Positions 46,846 to 57,070 of a DNA stretch of 64,000 nt are shown here, piece after piece; the first letter of the stretch is position 1, and every line of letters starts with the position of its first letter. Both the position numbers and the translations under genes were made by a program. The notes below the pieces were generated by a model that saw nothing but the letters and a program-made list of their open reading frames with translations, ran no database searches and was not told where the DNA came from. The DNA is taken from positions 246,766 to 310,765 of the forward strand of contig MU001700.1 of assembly GCA_010093515.1 (NCBI GenBank), given 5' to 3'. This DNA is from Lineolata rhizophorae (Eukaryota; Ascomycota; Dothideomycetes; Lineolatales; Lineolataceae).

Positions 46846-47147
46846 CTCTTCTCCCCCGGCCTTTCCTAGGAGGGGGGAAAAAGACATGTTCCCAGCTCAC
46901 GCGTGAATTCTTCTCCCCCGACCTTTCCTAGGGGCCGGGGGAGAGGCACACTCCTAGATCACGCGTGGAGCCTTCTCCCCCGGCCTTTCCTAGGGGGGAG
47001 AAAGAAGCATACCTCCGGTCTGCGTGTCAATTCTTCTCCCCCGGCCTTTCCTAGGGGCCGGGGAAGAGGCGCACTTCCGATTCACGCGTGATTCTTCTCC
47101 CCCGGCCTTTCCTAGGGGCCGGGGGAGAGGCATGCTTTCAGTTCACG
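46846..47147 (+). repeat. minisatellite E, 61-63-bp hairpin unit, five copies
   Basis: Five copies of a 61-63-bp unit, plus a half copy near 46683-46730. Most copies carry an inverted repeat, CTCCCCCGGCC paired with GGCCGGGGGAG around TTTCCTAGG, so each can fold into a GC-rich hairpin. Copies also share a CACGCGTGA spacer. Confidence 0.85.
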
Positions 47148-48246
47148 GCTCTCGCCAACGCGGCAAGAAGCGGTTCGAACACAGGAGGATGAAGCTGCAT
47201 TCAATTGGTAAAACCTATACCATTATTTTCCCCGAACGCTCCGGTGTCACCTCCGTCTCAAATGTTCACGTCCGATCGGGCTGCTTACTGGAGACACTCG
47301 CCATCTCGAGCACGCTCTAATCGGGACATACACCTTCTGTCAGAATGGGTTGTATTTCAGGTTTCTCTGTTTTTAGTGTATGTAATGTCGTGTACAGCGG
47401 TCAAAACCAACTTCCGCTCGCTTCGTAGCATCAACCAATCAATCATACTTTTTCCAACACCATCCACTCGTCCCCTGCCGTTTGTCGTTGCGTAGATAGA
47501 ATACAGAATTCTTCCTTGGGGCCTCTGCCTGGTGCGCTTCAGGCCGTGACGCTTTGCCGGTGACATGTTCAGCGCTGCCGCGTGCCGCGTTCTGTGGACC
47601 CGGAACCGCCTCCCGTTGATGTGCTCTGGCCAAACCGACGGCGAGCGCATTGTGACGATGCTGCTTGAGTCACGGGCTGCTGTGGCGGCGCAGGTAGCGT
47701 CTTGGCTGACCCCCCCCCCGGGGGGGTCCCCGGCCGTGGCCAGTGGCCAGTGGCGGTGACCGGGATCAGCAGACGCCTTGGCGCGTGGCAATCCCGCCGA
47801 CGGCGCCACTGCCGCAAGGCGCCGCGGGCAAGCGCAGGGAAGTGCTGGAGGCAGGCGTGCGCGGGCGTCTGGCCCGCCCCGTCACTGCTTCGTGGTGTTT
47901 CGCTGCCCAAGGCCGCAAGCGAATCACGCACTGGGCCGGCCTGGCTCTTTTTCCCTCTCCTTCGCCCCAGTTCCTTTCCTCTTCGCTCCCCCTTCGCCCG
48001 CCGAGAAGAGACTTGCAGCCCGCGCACCGCCCCGCCGGCACTTAAAGAGACCGCCCGCCCGCAGCGTCCACAGCACTTTGTCGGCCTTTCCGCTCCACTC
48101 GTGTCGCCCCGGATTCTACCTGCTGCCGCACCGCAGACGTCTTTGCCTCCTCTGTCTCTCTGTCTCTCTCTCTCTCTTTCCTCGCCCTATCCTCCACGGA
48201 AAACAACAACCCTTTTTTAAAGCAGGACCCGCGAACAAGCAGGTTT
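47148..48246. other. intergenic region and eIF1 promoter
   Basis: About 47340-47465 shares sequence with 3960-4065 and more weakly with 1115-1215 (GCGGTCAAAA, CCGCTCGCTTCGT, CCAATCAA), a dispersed repeat. A CT microsatellite at about 48148-48182 (TCTCTCTCT) lies in the presumed eIF1 promoter or leader, with the ATG about 65 bp further on. Confidence 0.55.
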
Positions 48247-49256
48247 ATGTCAACCATCGAAAATCTCAAGACTTTCGGTGAGTAATACCCAGGTTTTGGC
48301 GGGGTGGTTTTCGGGCAGCCCCCCCCTCCGGCGCTCGCACCCCTCGCCGTCGGGCGGAGGAGCATCGTCAGCGAGGCGAACCATGGGCGTCGCCCACGCC
48401 ACGGCAACGGGCACCGCCCGCTGCGTGGCCTTCGGCCGTGTCGCCGTGCCGCTCGTCGTCGCCCCCCGCTGGCGCTGTGGCAGTTGCCGGCCGCGTGTGC
48501 CGCAAATCCCTTTCTTGACCGTCGCGTCCCGGGCCCGGAGTTTGCTGACCGCCGCCAACCGCTGAGAAACAGACCCCTTCGCCGAGGCCGACGAGGACGC
48601 TGGCCAGACCAAGAAGTCTCAGAACTACATACACATCCGCATACAACGTACGTGGTTGATTCCTTTCTCCGCCGCCATTGGTCGCTTCGTCGCATGAGGC
48701 TCGGCGCCCCTCCCTAGCTTTCCCCGGCCCGGTGTGCGCGGTGGGCGAGGCCGGTGAGGCCTGGCGGGGCTTGTTCCCGGCCCCTCACGACTCCACCGCC
48801 ATTGTTCGCACGCCTGCCTCTTGGGGATGTCGCCCCTAGTTGGGCGGCATCACGCTGGCCGCACAACATTGCACGACCTTGCAGAGTAAATTGATGAACA
48901 AAAAAAAAGATGATGATCTAACAAAGCCATCCCTTTCTCCACAGAGCGCAATGGTCGCAAGACCTTGACAACGGTCCAAGGACTGCCCAAGAAGTTTGAC
49001 CAGAAGAAGATCCTCAAGGTGATCAAGAAGAAGTTCGCCTGCAATGGCACCATCGTCAACGACTCGGAGATGGGCGAGGTGATCCAGCTTCAGGGCGACC
49101 AACGCAAGGATGTCCACGACTTCTTGATCGACAAGAAAGAGGGCCTCGAGCTCGACGACAAGACCATCAAGGTGAGCTTCCATCCACCACGATGCATGCA
49201 GTCTCGCGACTTTGCAACTAATGCCTGCCTCGCCGCAACAGGTCCACGGTTTCTAA
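48247..49256 (+). CDS. SUI1: translation initiation factor eIF1 (SUI1)
   Basis: eIF1 binds the 40S subunit near the P site and governs start-codon selection in the 43S complex. Exons 48247-48277, 48573-48647, 48945-49171 and 49242-49256 are joined by introns of 295, 297 and 70 bp (donors GTGAGT, GTACGT, GTGAGC), giving 115 residues. Sequence MSTIENLKTFDPFAEADEDA, NYIHIRIQQRNGRKTLTTVQ, GLPKKFDQKKILKVIKKKFA, CNGTIV, SEMGEVIQLQGDQR and the end KTIKVHGF are family-invariant. Nearly full SUI1-domain conservation makes the call certain. The last exon encodes only VHGF. Two introns near 300 bp are long compared with other introns here, which may matter for regulation. The third and fourth codons encode TI where yeast has SI. 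Confidence 0.97.
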
Positions 49257-50280
49257 CCGCCGCCGCTTCGTGTCCCCCGCCGCCGGCCATGGGCCTTTTG
49301 CCTGGTGCCTGCTCTGCTCCCCCCTCGCGCGAGTCTTCCTACGACTTAAGCTCGTCTGACCGCTCTTAGCCAAACCATCACTTCGACATCGGACATGCTT
49401 TCCTCACTCGTAGCCTTGCAATATTCACCAGCATCAGCAGCACTATTGCGATAGGTCATAACAAAAAGGGGCTGGCAAGGATCGACGAAAAGACAGAAAA
49501 AAAAAAGTGTACGACTTGTGGCGGCGGCGGGAGAGGGAAGAAACGGCCCATGAAGACCGTCTACACTGTTTTCCATTCAGATCACGAACTTAGCCACGAC
49601 ACTCCCATCCTCGCGACTTGGAGGAAACGATTTGTCTCTCTTTTTTTTTTTCTCCCGCCTTCCCCACTTGTGTTTTTGTTCTTTCTTGCGACGACCAATT
49701 GCACTCTTTAGAACTTTTTTTTTCTCCCCCCAGCCAAATTCTTTTCTTCTCTTTCCTCTTTCATCCCTGACGAGACAGCATGCTTAGCCGAAAGGAGAGA
49801 CCTGCGGCGTAGCCAGCAGCAGGCTAGAGAGGCGGCAAATCGAACGAAGTCAATCGGCATACATCGCCTCGACTGCGTAGCAAGGGCTCATTCGGCTTTC
49901 TTGTTCCCCCTCGTCTCTTTTAACGTCTTCTTATTCTGCTGGTTTTAAGCTTTTTGCCTGCTAGTAATTACCCGCTCGCGCCCTTTACTGCTGTTTTTTT
50001 TTTTCTTTTTCCTCCTCCTTATGACTGCTTTTTTCTTTAGGTATTTGCGTCCTGCTGCATTTGTCCGCCGTCCTCTCCTGTTGTTCTCTTTTGAGGGAGA
50101 GCAGATACGCGCACCGGCACTTTGAACTGGGTCATGGGGCCGCGTGGACGGCGGCGGTGGCGGCGGCTACGTGCTCATGGAGGCTTAGAAATGAGAATGC
50201 GGTTACGACTTGATAAATACCGACCATCGGTCGAGGTGATTTTGAAACGCTATGACTATAATAATACAAATGTCAAGATG
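49257..50280. other. intergenic region between eIF1 and MBA1-like gene
   Basis: Convergent 3' ends. Several T runs (about 49641-49652, 49714-49724, 49994-50005) and CT-rich sequence; no gene recognised. Confidence 0.5.
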
Positions 50281-51933
50281 TCAAGCTCCCTTCCCATGCC
50301 CCACGACCTGCCCGCTCCCCGCCTCCTCTTCCCCCGTGCTCCCCTCCATCATGCCCTTCTGCAACCTCTCCCTCTCCTTCCTGCGCTCCTCCCGCCACGC
50401 CCGCGTCCACCGAATGTCCTTCAGCGGCGTCTCGCTCGCGAACCCCCAGACGCGCCAGCCGTCGAGCCCCTCGCCGACGACTTCCTCCTTGCCGCCCCAC
50501 ATGCGCTTCTGCAGCACGAGGTACTCGACGGCGTCGTGCTCGAAGGGCTGCTGCCGCTCGCCTTCCCCTTCCTCGGGGCCTTTCCCCCCCTGTTGTTGTT
50601 GCTGTTGTTGCTGTTGCTGTTGCGGCTGTCGCCGCCGGCCGGCGGCCGCCACCCCCACACCCGGCTCCGGCCGCACGGCGCGCCTCGTCAGCGCCTGGCG
50701 CGAGCGCAGCAGGACGACGGCCTGCATGAGGAACGAGCGCGGGGGCGCGAAGGCGTCGGGCAGCGGGGCGGCGACGACGGAGACGAGGCGCGGCCGGCGG
50801 GCGTGGCGGAGCAGGCGCCAGGTGTAGGCGGTGCGGGGGGGCCGGGCGGCGAGGCGGGCGCGGAGAGAGGAGTGCAGGCCGGCGCAAGTGAGGCGGTGAA
50901 GATGGGCGTCGTCGGCTCTGTAGGTTGGTTTTTGGGGGGAAGGGGGTTGTGGTTAGCGAGGGTGTTGGTTTGATCGGTTTTTGGGGAAAGAGGTCGGGGG
51001 GAAGAGGCTGTGTGAACCAGAAGGGGAGGGAGGGTAGGGACAGGGCGTGCGGGTGGTTTGTGGGAGAAAAGAAGGGGAAGCTGGGGAAAGGGGGGAGGAA
51101 GGAAAGGAGGGGAAAGGGGGAATTGAGAGAGGCGCAGGAGGGAAGGGGGAGGGGATGAAATGGCTATGCGTACGCGGCGAAGGCTTTGTACATCTCCTCG
51201 TGCATCTTGCACGCGAGGTCGACGCGGCGGTAGGTGATGACGCGCTTGGCGCGGGCACGCCAGCCGCGCGCGAACTTGTACATGAAGAGCGAGGCGAGGT
51301 TGCGGGTTGAGACGATGACTTGATTCGCGAGGATGGCAAGGCGGTCGAGGGGCTGCCGCGGGGGGAAGAGCGAGGGTGCGGCAGGGCCGGTCGGCGGGAT
51401 GAAGTGCTCTACAGCAACGCACCATGGTGGGTTAGGAATACTGCATTCCGGAGAGGTAGAAATGCTGCTTCTGTTTGAGTTCCATTTCTCCAGGCCATTG
51501 TTCGCGGTCAGGCGCAGCAACCAAGTCGCAGTCTGCCTTAAAAGAAGAGAAGCCAGCTTCGCACACCCTGTCTCCCTCCAATGGGACAGCACTTACGGGG
51601 AATCAGCCCAATGTCATTCGGTATGTTCTCCCTCCCCTTCATGCCTTCCTGCATCTCCAGCGACCGGCTCCGCTGCTGCTCCATGTGTCGCCGCACCTGC
51701 GCCGCCATCGCCGACCGTATCCCCGCCGGCGCCTTCGCTGCGCCGCGCGCCGCGCTCGTAGAGAACGCTCGCGCGCCCCTCTCATTACTACCGACCCGAA
51801 GCGACACGATGCATCCTGTTCGGGCTAGCTGTTGCCGCAACCGTCGTGATGAAGGTTCGAGTAGGGGGAATGAATGGCGGATCGTGGTCCCGGCAGCGCG
51901 GCGGAGCGAAAGGAGACATGTTGGTAGAAGCAT
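50281..51933 (-). CDS. MBA1/mL45-like mitochondrial Tim44-like domain protein
   Basis: Mitochondrial inner-membrane protein of the Tim44-like/mL45/MBA1 group, which tethers mitoribosomes to the membrane for co-translational insertion. Exons 51933-51597, 51408-51174 and 50917-50281 are joined by introns of 188 and 256 bp (donors GTAAGT and GTACGC, acceptors TAG and CAG), giving 402 residues. The N terminus is rich in R/S/A and ends in FSTSAAR, a typical presequence. Then come MEQQRSRSLEMQEGMKGR and IPNDIGLIPQHFIPPTGP, the helix HEEMYKAFAAADDAHLHRLT, LRARLAARPPRTAYTWRLLR and SFLMQAVVLLRSRQALTR. It ends with VEYLVLQKRMWGGKEEV and WRVWGFASETPLKDI. A Gln-rich insert lies before the last block. The family call rests on motif order; a specific orthology to yeast MBA1 is inferred. 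Confidence 0.82.
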
Positions 51934-52035
51934 CGTAGAGGATTAAAGGCGTCAAAACGCCGGAGGAATCGGTCGGGGCGCAATTGGTAGTGTGGTCACG
52001 TTGGACGCGGACGGGCTGTAGAAGAGGGGCGGATT

Positions 52036-52155
52036 TGTGAGATTTTGAAGTGAGTTGTTTTTGGAAGAAGGTATGGTAGCGAGCGAGAGCGTATAGTATC
52101 TATCAACCCCTGAGCCAATACAGTAACGTAAGCGAGCTTGGGCGCTCTAATCACA
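52036..52155 (+). repeat. 115-bp dispersed repeat family, full-length copy
   Basis: Begins TGTGAGATTTTGAAGTG, contains GGTATGGTAGCGAGCGAG, ATCAACCCCTGAGCCAATAC and GTAACGTAAGCGAGC, and ends GGCGCTCTAATCACA. The 5-base ends TGTGA and TCACA are inverted repeats of each other. No target duplication is evident, so solo LTR and MITE remain both possible. Confidence 0.75.
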
Positions 52156-53668
52156 ATCTGACAAAACGGCTTTCTGGGATTGGCTAGAGAACCCAGAATC
52201 ATGCGGCTACACGCAAGGTTCACAAGTTGGCACCTTTTGCAATCCTGATAGAGCACAAAACCGTTTTTTTTACCTTTTACATGCCTGTTCCCAGGCAACC
52301 AACTTCTAATCAAGTCAAATTGCAACCGGATAGCCAACATTGTTGCTTTCTTGTTCTTGCCAAGGTCTAATGAACAGGGAGCCATCGAGCCCCCAACTTA
52401 GTAGAGATACGAACGTGATGTACATAGTAAAGGGTAGGTTTAGGAGAACCAAAATACGCGTTCCGCATGCTTCGTCAAATCTACTCCTCAAGCTCCAAGC
52501 CTCCGCAAATTGGTGATTGTTCTAATTGTAGCGCAATCGTCAAGACTTACTAAGGCAAGATATCAAAAACGGAAACTTTATCTACATGATAGTCGAATTT
52601 AGAGTTCGATGATCACAGTTCGAGAAGTAGCATCGTCATCTATGTCTACTCACTCAAATGCAGATCCGGCTTGAAAATCTTATTAACTTACAGACTCCAA
52701 TCATTTTCCCTTCGACCACATGCATTCGTAGCCATGAGCACTCCCAGTAGCTTGGATACCATCCTGCTAGCTCCTGGTCCAACAAAACGAGATCGACCCC
52801 TGGTCCATATCGACCGATCATAGAAATGTGTTCTTTCATTAGAAATTGGCTTGCAGGAACCGTCCTCAAACTTAACTTTTTTTTTTTTGGGCCATGGCTT
52901 TGTTAAGCTCTTCTTCGATTAAAAGTGAGCCGTTCAGTTTTTCACGCGTGGCATCATCTGGGCCTGGTTTGCCAACTCCTGACAGGGGTCCTACAAGTGT
53001 ATTCATGCAGCTCCAGATAGCACCATCTTTCCAATGTCAGTGGACTTGGCCTACTCATTCCAAATCTCCACTGGAATTTGTCAAGTCGCGATCGATTGCC
53101 AAGACTGCTGGATCCTTCAGAGATATGGCCCTAAGTAAGTATCAAGCCAACGGTGTGCGAAGATTTTTATCATCGTGAAGATGTAGCAATTTATCCAAGG
53201 CTTAGTGCAGTAGTCGGTCTCGGCTAGGATGATGAACTTAGAAAGAATGGCAAAGATAGACGAGGGCAGCTCTACGTAGAGGATACAAATTCAAGACCCT
53301 AAGAATCACTTAATTCATAAACGTGGCATTTCTATGTCAACTATAGAGACAATTTCTTACTAGCTTGACATCGGCCAACATACCCATCGAACTTTTTGCT
53401 CAGTCGCATACAATTTCCTTACTAGCTTGACGTCGGCCAACGTACTCATCGAACTTTTTGCTCAATCGCATAACGTAAAGCTAAAGCTCCGCACACATCT
53501 CAATGCCGGCAGCCACAGGCAAATCGGCCGAGTAACAACCACCGTAAACTCGGCGACCCCATTCTTTTTCTTCTCCTTGACTGTGAGGGTTGCGGGACAG
53601 CCAAAATCTAATGTGAATGGTGAACGTAAATTTTTATTTCGTCTTTTCCTTTTTTGGAGTTGCTAGGC
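52156..53668. other. relic-rich stretch next to intact DUF7924 gene
   Basis: Apart from the phosphotransferase-like relic listed separately, no gene. A phrase of about 46 bp (TTACTAGCTTGACATCGGCC, then CTCATCGAACTTTTTGCTCA) is duplicated at about 53358-53405 and 53418-53468. Confidence 0.5.
52654..52880 (-). pseudogene. phosphotransferase (APH-like) gene relic
   Basis: The minus strand encodes GPGVDLVLLDQELAGWYPSY followed by WEC, closely like the conserved block VVALLDWELAGWYPEYWEY of fungal aminoglycoside/choline-kinase-like phosphotransferases. The preceding HGD catalytic motif is not recognisable and the metal-binding tryptophan neighbour is changed (LDQE for LDWE). It is a fragment of a decayed gene; weak flanking similarity continues to about 53100. 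Confidence 0.5.
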
Positions 53669-55264
53669 CTAGCTTCTATCGTTGTGCCTAGCGTAATCAG
53701 CTAGATGCTTGGTTGTCTGTTCGGCATTGCCCTTTCGCCGGCAGAGTTTATTTTTTTGAGGGGACAGTGCTAAGAGCGAAGAGGACGGTTCTGAGAGTGA
53801 AGAGGATAGTTCTGAGAGTGAAGAGGACAGATCCTGCTCGGAGACATCAAACTCTAGATTATCCGGTAGCATGTCGATAACGGAGCAGATTCGTTCGAAG
53901 TGCTCGGGAAGCCACAAGTCGTAAACATTCTTGACAAAGTTGTAGGCTTTCCACCTTTGATCTCCTTCCGCGGATGGCACGAAACTAAACGCCGAGATCA
54001 AACATCGGTAAAACTTGACATCGTTTCCGTTAATAACAGCGTAGTGGCCGTAGATTCTAACTTCACAATCATTGTGGGATATTGAAAAGCCATTAATCTC
54101 CCGATGTAGTTCGCTCTCTCGGCCAACTAGCTTAAAAAGTGAGTGTAGACCGCGTAGGACGATAGACTGAGCGTAAGCATTCTGTCGATCAGCTACCTCA
54201 AGTCCGTCGTGTCCACACTTCACCCCACTAGTGAGAAATGGAAAATACATCTGAGAAGTGGCCGTATAGAAGGTGCGTTCATTCATGAGGTTGCCGAGCA
54301 AAGGATCAAGCTTCCGTAACCGCTCTGGATCGAAAGCATATCTGTCGAATCCAAGTCCAAAATCTGGCTGTGGTCGAGGTCCGAAACGAGAATTGGCGAA
54401 AGGAACAGAATTGGTCCAGCACGCATTGGTAGTCTCTCGAAGAACGGCGAGGTGTTTAGCTCCCTTGTCAGCTAGTATCTCGGCTGATGGAACGATGAAC
54501 TGTGAAATATCGCGGACCACCCTTGTCTCGTTCTCGCCCTCGATCCTTGAACATGTCTTCTTGAACAGTGCATCGTCGGAGAAAAGAGTATGTTGAGGTG
54601 CTGGCTGTGGTTCTTTTAGGAGACGCTGGCAAAGTCTTTCGCTTTCCGCTGTAATACCGAGCTCGTGATCGTGCATAAAGCTGCCACTGTCTTTCATTTG
54701 ACGTAGAATTAGTGGATTCTTGTACGCGCCATGCTTCTGCGTTCGCGATGTGCTGCTCTCGGTTTCTTCCTGCGTTGCTTGCGAGCGTTCGTTGTTGTAT
54801 GGCGAGGCTGCACTGTTCAGAGATTGTTTTCTCTTACCCTCCTCATTGATAAGCTCTCGAAGACGATCCGTGTCTGGTTCTTCGCTTGGCCAGGTTCCGG
54901 TCTTCCTCCAGCAGTCAATGTAATCATTCTTAACTATGGCCAGAATGGCGTCGCGTATAGCTTCGTCTTCTTGCGAAATGGGGCGGAGTGAAGCTTCGCC
55001 TTCTCGGGGTTGTTTTGATGTCTTAGTCTGCCGAATGCACTCCAGTGTTGTCTGCGTAGGATCGAGACCCTGGAGGCGCCGGCTTCTGCGTTTTTGTTGC
55101 GGTGGATTCTCAGCCGGTGTGATACGCGAACCTCGGCGCAATGTGGCGGCTTTGCTAATGCCTCCTCGATGTGGTTTTGCTTTGAAAGTCAGAGTAATTA
55201 CGGTATGGAGTTGCGACGACGTACCTTTCTTTGTCTGGGCTGGCTTAGGTCGTTCCCTAGCCAT
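53669..55264 (-). CDS. DUF7924-family protein, intact
   Basis: Single-exon gene of 531 residues in the DUF7924-type family, probably with a PD-(D/E)XK-like fold. Residues 1-180 are basic and disordered, with a potential nuclear signal (KRRSRRL, about 58-64). Domain stretches are FIVPSAEILADKG (257-269), NACWTNSVPFANSRFGPRPQ (280-299), PDFGLGF (300-306), MYFPFLTSGVKCGHDGLEVA (339-358), RQNAYAQSIVLRGLHSLF (360-377), GFSISHNDCEVRIYGHYAVI (392-411) and WKAYNFVKNVYDLW (438-451). In relatives I recall, the position of G347 is usually acidic (EVKC), so the presumed catalytic acid seems replaced while D301 and K349 remain. A serine-rich repeat (LSSSLSE) follows the domain. The frame is clean. A foldback palindrome lies about 200 bp upstream. 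Confidence 0.78.
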   Translation of the reverse strand: MARERPKPAQTKKGTSSQLHTVITLTFKAKPHRGGISKAATLRRGSRITPAENPPQQKRRSRRLQGLDPTQTTLECIRQTKTSKQPREGEASLRPISQEDEAIRDAILAIVKNDYIDCWRKTGTWPSEEPDTDRLRELINEEGKRKQSLNSAASPYNNERSQATQEETESSTSRTQKHGAYKNPLILRQMKDSGSFMHDHELGITAESERLCQRLLKEPQPAPQHTLFSDDALFKKTCSRIEGENETRVVRDISQFIVPSAEILADKGAKHLAVLRETTNACWTNSVPFANSRFGPRPQPDFGLGFDRYAFDPERLRKLDPLLGNLMNERTFYTATSQMYFPFLTSGVKCGHDGLEVADRQNAYAQSIVLRGLHSLFKLVGRESELHREINGFSISHNDCEVRIYGHYAVINGNDVKFYRCLISAFSFVPSAEGDQRWKAYNFVKNVYDLWLPEHFERICSVIDMLPDNLEFDVSEQDLSSSLSELSSSLSEPSSSLLALSPQKNKLCRRKGNAEQTTKHLADYARHNDRS

Positions 55265-55462
55265 GTCAATTGAAATCGCCTGAGGCCTTTATATGCGCTG
55301 CTGCTGGGTTTGAAAGTGATTAGGTAGTCAAGCTAAGGGAACGCTCCCAAACTTTGTGGAATAAAGCAGGGTTGTTTGTAGGACTGCAGAAAGAGCACGG
55401 ATTATACAGAGGAATGTCGACGAACAAAGGGATGAGCATAAGCACGGTTGACAGACCCCGTA

Positions 55463-55619
55463 TGTGCTGTTATTAGAAGAAGCTATGGTAACTGACAGAA
55501 TACAATACTATAAGCGGGCCCAGGCGCTCTGTGGCTATAGTGCCTAGACTCGCCTATGTTACTGTATTGGTTCAGCTACCATAGCTACTTCCTTTAACAG
55601 CACACTTAAAAATCTCACA
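55463..55619. repeat. foldback palindrome of the 115-bp repeat family
   Basis: Two copies of the family meet head to head: the left arm from 55463 (TGTGCTGTTATTAG, GCTATGGTAACTGA, CCCAGGCGCTCT) is the imperfect reverse complement of the right arm ending at about 55604 (CTAGACTCGCC, GTTACTGTATTGG, TTCAGCTACCATAGC, TTAACAGCACA). The right arm runs on to CTCACA at 55619, matching the TGTGAG start at 52036. The centre, about 55533, is only a few bases long, so the DNA or RNA could form a long hairpin. Confidence 0.85.
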
Positions 55620-56389
55620 GTCCTGAACCAATGACATTGTCAAGAGCCGGCCCCGGACACATCTCAATACATCCTTTCGCTGAACTTCAATGAACCCTCA
55701 AATTGGCAAAAAAAAAATCGTCCATTGCCTTTTCATCGGCCAGGAAAGTTGCGTCCCGTTAACGAACACTTGCCAAACAGGAGGAAAGTCTTATTACCGG
55801 GTTGAAAAGAAGGTTGTATCCAAGCCTTACAGGAGCACCCGTCTCTAGAGCCGGCAGAATGCCAGCAACATTCCCAGCGGAAAGGCAAGTCGTCCTCTGT
55901 TTTCGCATTGATAGAGCTAACGCCGTTCAGCACTCTCAAGTCCCGCCGGTCGCCTTATAGCCACCCTAACAGAAAGAGAAAGCGATAGCAAGAATTCGCA
56001 GACGAATAGCATCGAACCGGGAAGAAATCACGGCCACCCGCGGACTAAGGAGACGGAGTATGCTCGAGCCAAACACCACATAAGGCTAAACGGATTGACC
56101 GCAGGAGGAGAGAACTTTCTGGTAGTATTGAGGAATCTGAAGCCATGAGTCTTCCACTTCTTAGAAGCGAGTCATCATCTGGCCTTCGTCGCACCACGTC
56201 GGAGTCCAGTTCTGTAGCGACTAATTCTCTGGAGGTATAAAACCCTGCTTGCTTTGAAGGGCAGCTTCTTGGAGAAGGAGGAGAAGGAGGAGGGCGACGA
56301 GAAACGTATCCGAGAGCACAGCGAGACCGTTAGCTAAGATCTGCTGAAAACAGGGCAGACAGTACTCCAAGATTACTTTTTTGCGATGA
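55620..56389. other. spacer between DUF7924 copies
   Basis: No gene supported. GAGAAGGAGGAGAAGGAGG purine-rich phrase at about 56273-56295. Low similarity to coding sequence at the right end may be the start of the next relic. Confidence 0.4.
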
Positions 56390-57070
56390 TCAGTTCAAAG
56401 CGATCTGCCGGATACTAGGAGCTAGGAATAACCCTACGGTTTTTCGCCATATCACGTCTTAGATTGTCCTATCGGCAGAAAGCCTCGTACTTTGTAGCGA
56501 CCACCATCTTGACATTCTGATCGAGCTCGGCAACGGAACCTGGATCGACTTTGAGCCCTTCGTTGGACCTCCCCAAGCACAACAACTTGGTTAGTAATCT
56601 GCCCGCTGAAGAGCTCTTCGTCTATATGGCCACCTACTTTGCGTACTTGCCACCCCTCACCTACGAAGTCGAATAAGCCGCTGCAGTGCTTGACATTGCT
56701 TGCTGACAGAACGGTCACGGTATAACACTTGCTAACAGAGGAGTGGTCAAATTGCATAGGACAGTCGGGCACAAGAAGTAGTTGACCACGAGATCTTTGC
56801 ATTCTCAGTTTCCCACGATGACCGTACAGTCAGGATCTATGGTCATTACCCTGTGATCAAAGAGGAGACTAGTTGCCACCGCCACCTTGTCCCCAATTTC
56901 TCTTTCGTCGAGCCTGGGGCCAGAGAGTGATTGACGGTGTACACGTTCATCAAAGAGCCTGTATAATCTGTAGGTCCACAAGCACTTCGAACAAGTCTGC
57001 CAGCTCATCGAGGCGCTCCCTAACTCGAGGGACCAGCCGCTCTTTGAGGACACAGAGCTGTCCAAGTTAT
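56390..57070 (+). pseudogene. DUF7924-family gene relic
   Basis: Plus-strand pieces align with the intact gene at 53669 in the same order: NNPTVFRHITS, VLSAESL, LDILIELGNGTWIDF (matching the IVPSAE...TTNACW block) and, after a gap, EIFAFSVSHDDRTVRIYGHY with PVI (matching INGFSISHNDCEVRIYGHYAVI), then KRTL-like fragments. Stops and shifts separate the pieces. It is inverted relative to the intact copy and too diverged for a recent duplication. Confidence 0.6.

Noticed and set aside
48648-48944. Possible C/D-box snoRNA in the 297-bp eIF1 intron (ATGATGA motif near 48910)
   Set aside because: The motif is close to the 3' splice site and no D box or terminal stem follows.
50122-50973. 283-codon plus-strand frame opposite the MBA1-like gene
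   Set aside because: It is antisense to the spliced Tim44-like coding sequence and has no domain.
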